Made by a program: the position numbers and the translations under genes
Shown: in pieces, positions 47,932-58,571 of the stretch
How positions within the stretch are numbered: position 1 is the stretch's first letter
How the letters are laid out: every line of letters starts with the position of its first letter
Origin: Carallia brachiata
Lineage: Eukaryota; Streptophyta; Magnoliopsida; Malpighiales; Rhizophoraceae
Length of the DNA: 64,000 bases
Direction of reading: 5' to 3'
Assembly: GCA_021464245.1 (NCBI GenBank)
Contig: JADCRB010000054.1
Location: forward strand, 247,481-311,480
The notes under the pieces: generated by a model
Seen by the model: only the letters and a program-made list of their open reading frames with translations
The model's database searches: none
Told to the model about the DNA's origin: nothing

Positions 47932-49788
47932 GTAGAATGTCTATCAAAGACTCACCACCATTAATGTTTGTTTCATCATAAATCAACTTCAGAAGGGCGG
48001 GGAACAAATCAGGCCAACCTTCTCGCCAATCATAGGCAGCAACTGATGCTATAGCCATGCTGATTGCGGTGCACATTTTCCTATGGGAATCATCCAGTGA
48101 AGCCAAAAGGAGTCTGCGTACAACTTCCTGATGACACGAGCAATGGAGATGATAAATTGATTTGCTGTCTGCTTGAATAACTCATCCACACAATGGGACC
48201 ACTCAATAACACACCACAATAATTCTGAACTTATGTCCATTCACATCAGAAAAATATGTTATCACAGTTGAGATGTTTGCTTGTTATACACATGATTATC
48301 CAACAATGGTTTGGAATTCTACATTCAACTGAAACGTGAAGTACCCATCCATATGAAAGGCGGTGTATGCATCTTTCAATCTTCGCATATGTTTACATCA
48401 TCTATTTTTAGTGTTCATGTAAGTTTATGAAACCATAGATGAATGCTTTGCCATTAAAATAGATACCTAGTCAGATTACGACTATTAAATGCATCAATAG
48501 CCACTAGCATTGTAGAATGTCATACGTACCTTTTCTTCAAACGATACAACAGGGTGCTCAAAAGAGTCCTCACCTTCTTGCCAGTGCTTCTTAATGAATT
48601 GCTTCAGAAGGACAGCGGCTAGGTTATCATGTTAAATCACACACAATTTCAAAATTGCTTCCATGCTAGATATTGCATTAGGCTAATTTTATTAGTTTCA
48701 ACAGGCAGCATGCAGCTCCAGTAGATCAAAGAGAAAACGAAAGCAATGCAATATTATTTTCGTCTCTCTACTTATGATAAAAACTCAAAAAAAAAAAAAA
48801 AAAAAAAAAAGAAGCAGAGAAGGTGGTGATGGAGTGGAGTGGATGAAAGAGCAGCAGGCAGCTTTAAACATTCCTTTCCTAATTCCTAAAAAATATATTA
48901 ACCAGTGAATTGGTACTTTCAGCTTCCACAATGTCTGATCGGTATTCAAACAATGCAAGACAAGAAGATCAAAATGAACTAAAGAACACGATAAAACAGA
49001 ACAAAGAAGTAGAAAAGGATATCTGACGCAATCCCAAAGGAAGTCCCCTGTCTGCAGCAATTTTGGCAAGTGCCCCTCCAAAACCTTCAGAGACATGGGC
49101 TTTTACTAATTAATTGTGTGAAGATCAAGAAAGCGAAACATAAACATATCAAGATCTTAAGCAGAAATATGCAACTGCTTATCCAGAAGAACAACGTAAG
49201 CATATAATTGGCATGTTCCCCTCCCTCTACATCTCCCTGTCCCATCCCTTCCGCCCTCCCCACTATCCCCTACACCCTTGCAACACCAATGTAAGAACAA
49301 TGTAAGCCTATCATTGACTTGTAAAAAAGCCACACACTTCCATTCAAACTAAGAAAATCTAAAAACAACTGAACCCATACACGCATATACAGGACAGCTT
49401 TCTACATTTCATCACCTTTCAAATTCAAATTCTAAGTCTTTTAGCATAAAAAATTAATAATAATAATCTTTTTCAGCTCCACAAGAACAGTTGCCACAAA
49501 AACCCCAGCCATTAGAAAAATTGGGTTACTCAGAACTCTCAAGATTTAGCAGAAAAACTTAGGAGTTAATAATGAAGGCGGGAAAAGAAGAAATGGGTGT
49601 GGCGGCTAACCAAGAAGAGAGAAAAAAAAAGAAGAAGAAGGACCTGGTTGAAGGGAAGCCTGAGAAAGAGAAGCTTCAGCGAAGGATCGGACGTCCTGGT
49701 TGGGGTCCAGAGTGGCAGTCAAGCAACTGAGCAGCCATTGCCGATCTTGGTCTTGTTCTTGATGTTGATAAACCAAGGTACTCGCCAT
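36719..49788 (-). CDS. IPO9: Importin-9 (karyopherin-beta family nuclear import receptor), 33 exons
   Basis: Carries cargo such as histones and ribosomal proteins into the nucleus with Ran-GTP (family knowledge). I joined 33 exons that keep one frame over 3,108 bases: 49788-49644, 49084-49023, 48622-48530, 48127-47956, 47650-47535, 47040-46954, 46879-46763, 46679-46616, 46495-46353, 45104-45057, 44962-44894, 44457-44382, 43744-43614, 42572-42513, 42414-42345, 42247-42183, 42098-42037, 41957-41834, 41752-41695, 41615-41500, 41081-41004, 40908-40846, 40702-40607, 40511-40402, 39888-39699, 39202-39088, 38278-38166, 38090-38013, 37553-37488, 37400-37269, 37124-37068, 36984-36904, 36769-36719. Product 1,035 residues, close to human IPO9 (about 1,041). 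The N-terminus has the importin-beta motif FAEASLSQ and LAAVLLKQFIKKHW; HEAT-type helices follow, then an acidic segment NQEDDEDDDLL near the end, before AQRDAIAVVLTG. Intron 2 is AT-AC and intron 22 GC-AG; the rest are GT-AG. No frame break was found. Confidence 0.95.
40703..40845 (-). other. GC-AG intron (importin-9 intron 22)
   Basis: The donor reads AAG then GCAAGT, the usual form of GC-type donors, and the acceptor is tgtacag before AATGCTCC. Both neighbouring exons are in phase 0 and give LTMLLK joined to NAPIDVV, which fits the family. No GT donor near it keeps the frame. Confidence 0.85.
46137..46290 (+). mobile_element. tRNA-derived SINE (Au-like) in importin-9 intron 9, antisense
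   Basis: gtgcaacagtttgac (46141) matches the start of Au-type plant SINEs, ggtcatcagttcaagtc (46175-46191) is the pol III box B, and aaaacagcc and aggtaggctgtacacatc follow at the places expected for that family. It lies on the strand opposite to the importin gene, inside the intron 45105-46352. Confidence 0.65.
47895..47929. repeat. (AG)n microsatellite in importin-9 intron 4
   Basis: About 17 dinucleotide units, starting about 27 bases after the exon 4 donor; on the gene strand it reads CT. A similar shorter (AG)n lies at 41163-41185 in intron 20. Confidence 0.9.
48623..49022 (-). other. AT-AC U12-type intron (importin-9 intron 2)
   Basis: On the gene strand exon 2 ends CGTCAG and the intron begins ATATCCTTTTCT, an exact match to the U12-type donor ATATCCTT. 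The intron ends atttaacatgataac, that is, in AC, with a branch-site-like TTTAAC whose adenosine lies about 10 bases from the end. Exon 3 then begins CTAGCCGCTGTC. The join is phase 0 and gives GLPLGLRQ-LAAVLLKQF, the conserved importin-9 sequence; no GT-AG alternative gives this. A 24-base A-run (48787-48810) lies inside. Confidence 0.92.
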
Positions 49789-50579
49789 GAATTAAAGCTT
49801 CTCCAAGATCCAGTAATCTTGATACAACAACAACCACAGAGTCAAACAATGTTTTATGTTTCCTTTTTCCCGCTCCAAGAAGACAGCTTTTTGCGGTTCG
49901 TTCAAATGTAGGAGCAGTAGAGGGAGAATTGGCGGAAGAAATGTGGACTTCTTTGTGAATTCGGTGGAGGGGTTTTAGGGTTTATGTTTAATGCGGTAGA
50001 CTAGAGAGGGGGGGGGGGGTTTCATCGAGTGTATGCCGATTGTTAGGTTTATAATCGAAATTTAAGTAATATTTATTTGGATATTTTATTTAATTTAATT
50101 TATAAAAAAATTATTATTAAAATATTATTAAATTTAAATAATTTTTTTTCAATAGACTACAGTAAATATTAAATTTAAAATTAATAATACGTAATTAATA
50201 ATTAAATTAAATAATTTTATAAATTAAAACTTCTAAGTGTCATTATTAAAATTTAAATTTTACATGATTAATAACATCCGGTTATATTGTCCCAACAATG
50301 AGCCCTTGAATGCCCCGATCTCTTTTTTTTTGGGTCAAGCTAATCTCAATTTAAAAAAGCCAACAAGAATTAGACTTGTCTTAAATGAGGAAGTCAAGCC
50401 CAATATTCACATAAAATAAAAGCTTTTGGGCTGTCCCACCAAATTGTTTAAAAAGAGGAGCAATAGGTCATCAAGAGCACCATAAGAAAAAAAAAAAAAA
50501 AAGAGTATCATATAAATTGTGACAAAAAAAAAGAATACCATATGAATTTAAATTTCAGTTAAAATCAATTAACTAAGGT
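49789..50579. promoter_or_regulatory. Importin-9 5' leader and upstream DNA
   Basis: The first 250 bases upstream of the importin ATG are unique and fairly GC-rich, with a ten-base G-run at about 50010-50020; beyond 50040 the DNA is AT-rich. No TATA box assigned. Confidence 0.4.
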
Positions 50580-51733
50580 CCTATTTGGTATGGATTAAAT
50601 TTTTTATTTTCTATTTATTTTTCACAAAAAAATATATATCTAGTATCATTTTTTGTTTTATATTTTTATTGAAAAATTAAAAGTATTTTTCAAAGAAAAA
50701 AATAAATGGAAAAAATAATAAAAGATACTTTCCTATTATATTTTTTATTTTCTTTTTTATACTTTCTCTTACAACATTTTCTCTCTCTATCTACTCTTTT
50801 AAGCATATCTCTCTTTACTCATCCTCTCTCTATCCCTCTCTATTTTTTCTCTCTCTACGCATACTCTCTTTATCATCTCTCTCCTTTTTCTATCTCTACC
50901 ATTCTCTCTCTATCATCTCTCTCCTTTTTCTCTCTCTCTACTATTCTCTCTACTCATTTTCTCTCTACCATCTCTCTCTTTTTTCTCTCTCTATCATTCT
51001 CTCAACTCATTCTCCCTCTACCTACTCTCTCTCTCTTTTTTCTCTCTCTACCATTCTCTCTCTACTCACACACTCTCTTTTTTCTCGCTCTACCATTCTC
51101 TCTACTTATTCTCTCTCTACCCTCTCTCTCTCCTTTTTCTCTCTCTATTATTCTTTGTCTACCCCACGCTCTCTCTCATTTTTCTTATTTTACCATTCTC
51201 TCTCTGCCCTCCCTCTCTCATTTTTCTCTTTCTACCTTTCTTTCTACTTATTCTCTCTCTACCTAGACTCTCTCTCCTTTTTCTCGCATTACCAGTCTCT
51301 CTACTCATTCTCTTTTTACCCTCTCTCATTTTTCTCTCGTTATCATTCTCTTTACTCATTCTTTCTCTACCCTCTCTCACACTCATTTTTCTTTCTCTAC
51401 CATTATGTTTACTCATTCTTTCTCTACCCTCTCGTTCTTTTTTTTTTCTCTCTCATTCTCTCTACTCATTCTCTTTCTACCCTCTTTCTCTCTCCTATTT
51501 CTCTCTCTATTCTCTCTACTCATTCTTTCTCTACTCTCTCTCTATTCCATTTTTCTTTCTCTATTCATACTCTTTTTACCATTTATCTTACTATCCTTTT
51601 TCTATATACTTTTTTAATTCTTATAGCAAAAAAATAAAAACTGATAGTAATAAACACAAAAATTTAACAAACAGTAAAAACAGAAAAAAAAATAGCAACA
51701 AAAAATTGACAGTTTCTTTAAACGAGCCCTAAC
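50577..51733. mobile_element. TIR-like element filled with a CT-rich tandem array
   Basis: The ends ggtcctatttggta (50577) and tttaaacgagccctaac (to 51733) are inverted relatives of the common plant TAGGGCTCGTTTGGTA-type terminal repeat, with several mismatches. Inside, 50765-51560 is a polypyrimidine array built from units like ctctctac-cattctctct-actcattct-ccttttt, repeated dozens of times with variation. The plus-strand frames over it (up to 186 codons of Ser, Leu, Phe) are products of the repeat, not genes. Target duplication not established. Confidence 0.55.
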
Positions 51734-53523
51734 AAAAAAAAAGTTAAGTGAAGGATCGACGTAGGCATGAAACAGTGGCCTTATGTAGGAGAGGAGGGGG
51801 TTCGAACCCTCGCATCCTCCCACAACCCCCTTTCTGTACAGGCTTGACCATTATTTCCAAACCAAATAAAAGGAAAAATAGAATGTCGTGTGGAAAAATA
51901 AAGAATACATCAATAGACTCACAAAAAGAGGAACAATATTAGTTGTACTAGTTAGAGGAAATATCTTTCAAATTCTAATAATGGGATTAGAGTTGGAACC
52001 TCCTCAGTGTCTCTTTTCTTTACCATTCGGTTATCAACTTCAATAAACAAAAAGAAATGGACTCGTTAGAAAATATGCAAGTATATTTGCGAGTGTATAC
52101 TTCACGATGCTATTGTCCTTACTTCTGATCTATTTTTGCTCAAATCTGTCCTCATGGAATCATGGTGCATTGGCTTGCAATTTGATCTTCTTTCAAAATC
52201 CCATTGGTTAACGAATATGAGGCTGGCATAAAAGCCTCAGACAAAAACTCTTATTGAATCGAGATTAAAAAAAAAAAAAGGCATGCACTTTGTTTTGTTT
52301 TTCTGGCTTCTATTATCTTTTTTTTTTTGTCTAAAAGTTCTGGTATCTAGAAACTCATTGAACTCTGATTAATCCAGTTCGAGTCGGGTAGACGTATTAA
52401 AGGAGGCAAATCTCTCCCAGCACGTATTTTCTCTATATATAAGACTCGAATTCGAGATTTACTTAAGGATAATCAAATTCCTCGCCATTTAAGCTAAAAG
52501 GCGTTAGTTTCTATTATCTGTTAATCGACCACTAATTATATAAATCAGAGAAGATATCATAAGACCAAAATACAAATGGAAAGACAGAAAATACAGATCA
52601 AAGACCCAAAGAGGTTGATTACGTCAAGGCTAGAATGGGCCTGGGCCATAGGATCCTCCTCTTTCTTCTTCGAGCCTTCTTCACTTCAATTGTCGTCCGA
52701 AATCACAACTCTTCGACGCAACCCAAACATTAACCAAAGGGAAGCAAAGTCCATTCCAATCCCACCACAGAATAATTCTTTGTTTTTGACCCCCAAAAAA
52801 TAATAATAATAATAATAAACGGATATTCAAGCTGCCGTCAAGTCTTTGTCTCCTTCTATATATTTTTTTTTGCTTATCCTTTTTTGTTAAAATTAAAGAT
52901 ATAATTTTTATTGTTAAAGTGTAAAGTAGTGATAAAAAATAAGTTTATAAATGATTTATAATGATTTTAAGTTTTTTTCTTTTAATTTAAATTTTTAGTC
53001 AGTTTTAAAGTATCGTAATCATTATTTAATATAATATTAGAGTTTATTTTATTCTCTTATTTGCATTTGCTAATTTGGTCAATTTCAATGAATTTGGTTC
53101 GTTTCATTTCAATTTTTTTTGATGTCATGTATTAATTGGGTATAGTATGTGTAAAAAAAAAATGTCCTATATTGATAATCACATAATTTATAATAATTTT
53201 AAATTTTTTCTACTTTTAACTTAAATTTTTAGTAAATTTTAAGACATATAGTTATTAGTTACTATGATATGAAAATTTAATTTATCTTCTTATCTGCATT
53301 TGTTAAATTAACTTATTTCAATGTGTTTCATCCATTTTATTTTAATTTTTTTTATCACATATTTATTAAATTTAATACATGTAAAAAAGGCGGGTTAAAG
53401 TGAAAAAATAAACTTATAATATAATTTATAATAGTTTTAAACTTTTCATTTTTTTTTTAGCTTAAGTAGGCCACGATGGTGATGGTCATTATTTGTTAAT
53501 TATTATACTAAAATCTATAAAGG
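51734..53523. other. Intergenic DNA with degenerate repeats
   Basis: No gene supported. The segment 52360-52500 (ccagttcgagtcgggtagac to attcgagatttacttaagg) resembles common dispersed plant repeats. An (ATA)n run is at 52800-52818. A pair of diverged related blocks, with tcatttcaattttttttgat and ttttattttaattttttttat, occurs at about 53040-53130 and 53280-53360. Confidence 0.4.
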
Positions 53524-53775
53524 TTTGTTTGGATTTCAAAAAAAAAAATGGAAAGTGTAAGAAAAGAAAAATTATCATTTATTTTTTTATTTTTTTATTT
53601 TTCATCATTTTTTATCTATCCATCTAACATTTTTTCTTATAATTTTTTTTCTCACAATTTTCCTTTTTAATTTTTTACATAATTTTTTAATTATATATTC
53701 AAATAAATTTATTACTTTATAATTTTCTTTTTTCACAACTTTCTTCCTCTTCTAATTCTCACAATCCAAACACCG
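53524..53775. mobile_element. MITE-like element, copy B, next to the DUF2232 gene start
   Basis: Left ggtttgtttggatttc and right cacaatccaaacaccgg are inverted relatives, and the inner A/G-rich segment (ggaaagtgtaagaaaag) matches the complement of the right side. Same family as 18289-18630. It ends about 150 bases before the ATG at 53923, so it lies in or next to the promoter. Confidence 0.55.
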
Positions 53776-53922
53776 GCAAATTTCAGGGGAAACAATTCTC
53801 TTGCAATCTCACTCTCCCGCTCATCCAGCTTCATCAGCAGTAACCAACCCCCAGCGAAGCAGCTCCGTCTCCTTTCCTTTCTCTCGATCTCAAATGTAAA
53901 TTTTTCTGGAGGAAAGGAAAGG

Positions 53923-56373
53923 ATGAAACTTGTTAAAGCCCATCATCCTTTTCAAATTTCCCAAGCTGCAGTTGCCCCGTTTCACTCCCGCCCTTACCTC
54001 AATCATCTCATCAAGTTTCCCTCAAAAAAGCTCACTTATTGCCCTTCTCCCACACTTCATCCAGTTCCACTCCCTCTCTTCACACCCACTTTCAAACTTT
54101 GGGGTCTTTCAAAGTCTGTAGCTTCGTTTTCATATAGATATAGAAAGGATGATGATGGGGAGGAGGACAAAGGGATGGCTGTACTGGGGATGATGATGAT
54201 GGTGCTGCACACAAGTTTATGGAGGAGTACGACGACTTGGCCTCAGACGGTGCCGTTTACCAGAACACTTTGAGATTGGTCGAGTGCTCCATGTTCGCTG
54301 CTGTCACTGGCCTCGTCTATTTCTTGAGCAATTCTTTGTCTGTTGAGGTTGATTCTGTTTTTGTTTTTTTTGTTTTTGGTCAATTGAAGGTTATTGTCAA
54401 GTGGGTTTCAATCTGCGTTCTGTGTTCTTGTAGTTGGCTTATTGTTTTTGGTTTGTTGAATAGTGTTGGGTCTTTGTGATTGAATTTATTGGTTTTAATA
54501 AAAGATATGTGTTTGTGTAAAAGGGTGCTTTTTTTTTTTAATCTTTTTTGGACAGAATTACTTTGGATGTTTCTTCTCGTTGCCGATTGTGATCTCTTCA
54601 ATGAGATGGGGCGTAACTGCTGGGAGGAAAACTATGGTTTGTGACTGTCCATTGCTCAATCTGTAAATAATGTCTGGACCTGTTTTCCGGGGATTTCCTT
54701 TCTATAATTAAATGTGCATTATATTTGAATGGTTTTGCATTTTTGCCAGGTAGCAACGGCTATACTCTTATTTGTATTGTCTGGTCCTGTGAAAGCCCTA
54801 ACCTATGTGGTGAGTTTGCTTCTAACATTGCAATCCTTCACCAAATTTATCCTACCTACATGTGATATCTGGGCTCTCAATACACAATCAGTTTAAGATG
54901 TAATCTTCAGGATTGTTAATTTCTCCTTATCTACGATTAGTCTGATTTAACAGAAAAAGTTGCGGTGTTCTCCTCGTCGTATTTGTTAGAAAATTTCAAC
55001 TAGCATTCCGCATGTTCATGGAATTAACAAAGAATTAGAAAGACTAGAGGGGGCAAATTCCTCACCTTACATTGTAATTTTGAACTTTGAGATTGTGCCA
55101 CTATAGCTGTTATGTTTAGAGAAGCTTGCTTGAAGTGACATGAGTCAAAATCTATAATTCTTTGTGATTCTATTTGTTTATGTTTATTTCCAAATGTACT
55201 TTACTGGTTGAGAAAGATGATAACTTGTTTTGCATATTTCTCTTTCAGCTAACACATGGTATAGTCGGTTTCGTAATGGGTTCTTTGTGGAGGTAGGTTG
55301 ATCTTTTTTTCCTTTGCTTGCCTCAATTAATCAGGTGCTATTTTGTGTATTTAATTGGTAGTCACTTATTGTTTTATTGAGTATTTGGAGCTACCATCCT
55401 ACTCTGTTGATGGCTTATATTGATCATGTGTAATTTGGCTCTAATTTCATCCACTCTCCTTAGTTCATAGTTCGAACATTGCTTTGTACCCTCCACATCG
55501 GAAATGCATATATGTACATCTTAAATTTTATTCCTGAAAGCAACTAAATACAGTACCTGATATTGTTTAGTAAAAAATAAGTGATTTATTTTAGATCTAA
55601 ATTGTGATGTCATTAGAGGACTCACATAGAGGAATTTTAGTTACTCTTTTTCATGTTTATTGTGATTTAAATCGTCAATATCCTAATTAGTTAACAATTG
55701 AATTCTGCATGGATTAAAGTGATTGATTAACTCTCTAGCACTCGTTGTTTTTCATCTTGCAGGTTGGGAGCAAATTGGAGCCTGTCAATCTTCTTGTGCA
55801 CAATTGTAGTGTTTTCTACTCTTTGTCCTGACTTCAATTTCCATGATCTTGTTTGAGGCAATGACCTTTTTTTGCCAATTTCTAGTGACAGAAATGTATC
55901 TTTAAAATGCAGGCTCGATCAATGGGTGCCGTGGGGTATGTCTTAACATCCTCTTTCTTGATAAGAGAAAACATACTTGCTTTGGTAATTGCCTAAGATT
56001 TATCTTATAGCTGTCCTTGAGTCAAGCATCAGGAGTTCACTTACAATTTTTCCCACATGCTTGTAGATCACAATAAACATTCATGCCTCTCTCACATACA
56101 TATTTGCTGCCACTGGAATTAATCTAGTTCCATCAATGAACGTGATATATGCCATATTTGGTATTCTGGTAAAATTGCTACCTCCTCTACCTTCCTGTTA
56201 TAATATTTTGAATGAATAGAGCTCTTAAAGTTTTTCTGATAAATCAACAGGTCTTGCTAAACAGTGGATTCTTTGTGTTCCTACTGCACCTTTTGTATGC
56301 GGTGTTCCTTACACGGCTTGGGATGAGGAAGTTGTTGAGGTTGCCAAGATGGATGGAGAAGGCTCTCGTATGA
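53923..56373 (+). CDS. Predicted plastid DUF2232 (YybS-like) multi-pass membrane protein, 8 exons, one frame break
   Basis: Exons: 53923-54347, 54556-54636, 54750-54809, 55249-55292, 55763-55805, 55913-55984, 56067-56168, 56251-56373, all GT-AG and in register from 54219 on. The C-terminal two thirds form about six membrane helices: YQNTLRLVECSMFAAVTGLV, then FFSLPIVISSMRWGVTAGRK, ATAILLFVLSGPVKALTYV, THGIVGFVMGSLWRLGANW, TINIHASLTYIFAATGINLV and NSGFFVFLLHLLYAVFLTRL. This layout and the MRWGVTAGRK-LLFVLSGPVKAL-GFVMG pattern fit DUF2232, known from bacteria and plant chloroplasts; substrate unknown. The N-terminus encoded from 53923 is Ser/Pro- and basic-rich with few acidic residues, as in chloroplast transit peptides, but it is one frame away from the body: the shift lies near the G-run at 54196-54199 (ctggggatg). 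Either a base is missing there or the protein starts at 54219 without a transit peptide. Total about 316 residues if joined. Confidence 0.75.
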
Positions 56374-57346
56374 TATTAACATTACAGTGGCTACACAAAA
56401 TTCACTACTAGGATTAGGGTTTAATATACATGATTGGTCATCCAACATATGCAATGTAATGGCAAGTTCTTGTCTCCATTCTTTGTTTGTTATTCAGCTT
56501 TTCAACCCTCATCACTGCATTCTTTATCTCTACAAAAGCCAATTTAAATAGATTCCTCCCGTCCATGTTGTATCAGTTGTAACTGTTTAAAGTATAAAAA
56601 AAATGTCAACATTGATTACTGTTGTCAAAATTGGTGCAAATTTTGTGAAATGTGAGTATTCATACTTTTTGCAGGCATTTGGTTCTATCACGTCATGCAG
56701 CTATATATTCTCTTCTAAGAGGGATCTGTATTCCATCATGATAGATCACTTCAGGTAGTTTTTTACTCAAAATTCGGCTGAATGAGTTAAGGACCTCAGG
56801 ACTACTGGAACAGTTTAGCCAAACCTTTATGAACAACAAACAGACTCAAATATGCCTGCAAGTTTCTGAATTTGAAAATATGCAATGCAGGCTTTCGCGA
56901 ACACAAATTAGCTTGCTGCAGTTAAAGAGGGAAAGCTATTACGATAGAAAGGCATGATATGATAAATACGCCTCTTGGCCAAAGGCTGTACGTGAGAAGC
57001 TTGGAACTGAACTAGTAGAACAAGTTGACATAGCCTTAAGCAAAGGCTCATAGAATAAACCTGGCAGTGAAACCTGGTACGTCCCATATCCGTATGATAT
57101 AGTTGATGTCCAAGAACATACTACTAAAAAGTTAAATGGTATTGGCGTATTATGCGTTGAGCCAAGCAAGTCAACTCATAATCTAGTGCTGGGTTGATTG
57201 CAAAATACAAACAAGAAGAGCAAGACTGGCTTCCAAGGACACTGGCCATTTGTGGCAGCCTGGCAGAGTTTCATCCAAATTATATTTATATTTAGTTTGG
57301 TAGGCTACAATATCTACAGTCTGTGGCAGTTTGACAGGTGATTCAT
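56374..57346. other. Spacer between convergent genes
   Basis: 3' flank of the DUF2232 gene and of the minus-strand F-box gene. No supported gene; a small minus-strand frame at 56939-57169 has no recognisable domain. Confidence 0.45.
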
Positions 57347-58571
57347 TTATTGTTTCATTTTAGAAACCTCCTGCTTCAACGCCTTGGCCCAATCTTCATT
57401 CCTCAAGGACACGATGTTTTCTTCATAGCTTGTAATCTGCCCTCTGAATGAAAAGAAATGTTCAGGCAATCCAGATACCTCAACCCTTCTAAAACTTTTT
57501 CTTTTCATGTCATGGAAGAGCACCAACATAGAGGAAGTTGATGACATTGGTGCTAGCAAGAGCTCACCAGTATGGATGTTTCCAACAGGAAGTGGGTAAT
57601 CATATTCTGTGCAATCAAAAGGAAACCTTATACAGTCTTTAACCCAGAAACCTTTTTGGTAGTCTTCCAATACCCACAACTCCATTGCGTTCTCATCATC
57701 AAAAAGAGGACTTCCATTAACCAATGCCAATCTTCCTCCAACTATCAATAGGTGTTCAAGAAAAGAGCCCTTGGGATATCCTTCAGGCATTTGGATTTTC
57801 TCTAAAGCACTCACCTCCTACATCAAATGCCACAATAGGTTTCTTACTCCGACGAATCCAATGCAAGGCCCCATTAAAGCAAACTGCGTCAGTATCGTAG
57901 GGGAATTCATCAGGATGAAAAGGCAGGGTAGACTTAATGCGCCTCCATGAGCCAGAACCGATAGTGCAAACCTCACAATCGAGGCCAATAGGCTTTTTAT
58001 ACATTGTTAAAAGGCGTCTAAGTCCAAGAACTTTGTACTCCCCAGTAACCTGACTGAATCCAAAATAGTAATAGACATGAGAGAAAGGAATGCTTAGAGT
58101 ATCATCGGCTGGAACCGTTGCGATCTCCCGTGTGCTAAGAATTTAAAATGTACACTGGCTTCTCCCCAGGCCAAGGAAGGGATACAGAATTTTTAAGCGA
58201 TGAATGCACAATATGCCATTGACACTTTGCAAGATATAGTATGTGTCAAGTGGGAGAGAGAGCAGGTCAACTGGGGTTCCCAAGTTGGCATCTTTTCTGA
58301 TTCGCACAGACACAAAATGTATTGTGTAAATGTCTCTGACCACAGGCCAAGAGGTGGTAAGAATGTGAGTTGGGGAATGCAAACTTTTGCGGAGGAGGGC
58401 AAAGGAAGGATGGCGAATCAACTGGTTCCAAAACTTGGAGACACATCTGAATCTCATCATCATCAGGGACTTGACAGGAAGTCTAGGGAGGATATGAGTA
58501 TAGATTATCTCACTAGGAAGGTCTGCCTTTTCCCTGGTTCTGTACATTTTCTTTGTTCTTGTTCTGCCCAT
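57347..58571 (-). pseudogene. F-box protein gene with three single-base frame breaks
   Basis: F-box proteins select substrates for SCF ubiquitin ligases. The start ATG at 58571 gives MGRTRTKKMYRTREKADLPS, then an F-box (about residues 17-62: LPSEIIYTHILPRLPVKSL, RFRCVSKFWNQLI). The rest matches plant F-box-associated domains: STREIATVPADD, HVYYYFGFSQVTGEYKVLGL, GSGSWRRIKSTLPF, FNGALHWIRRSKKPIVAFDV, and a C-terminal part ending EVSKMKQ. The frame is broken three times, all at short homopolymers: about 58190-58194 (T-run on the plus strand, one base short), about 58138-58147 (one base extra, which restores the first frame, but leaves a stop at 58143-58145), and about 57796-57799 (one base extra). 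The product as written would stop at 58143. Either a young pseudogene or a gene with sequencing errors; codon quality beyond the breaks is still good. Confidence 0.75.

Noticed and set aside
50010..50020. G-run upstream of importin-9 as a G-quadruplex
   Set aside because: A single homopolymer run; there are no four separate G-tracts.
50706..51637. Two long plus-strand frames of Ser, Leu and Phe
   Set aside because: Direct translation of the CT-rich tandem array; any stop-free pyrimidine repeat gives this.
51785..51822. ggttcgaaccctcgcatcc as a tRNA T-arm
   Set aside because: No matching acceptor stem, D-arm or anticodon arm upstream; probably part of a repeat.
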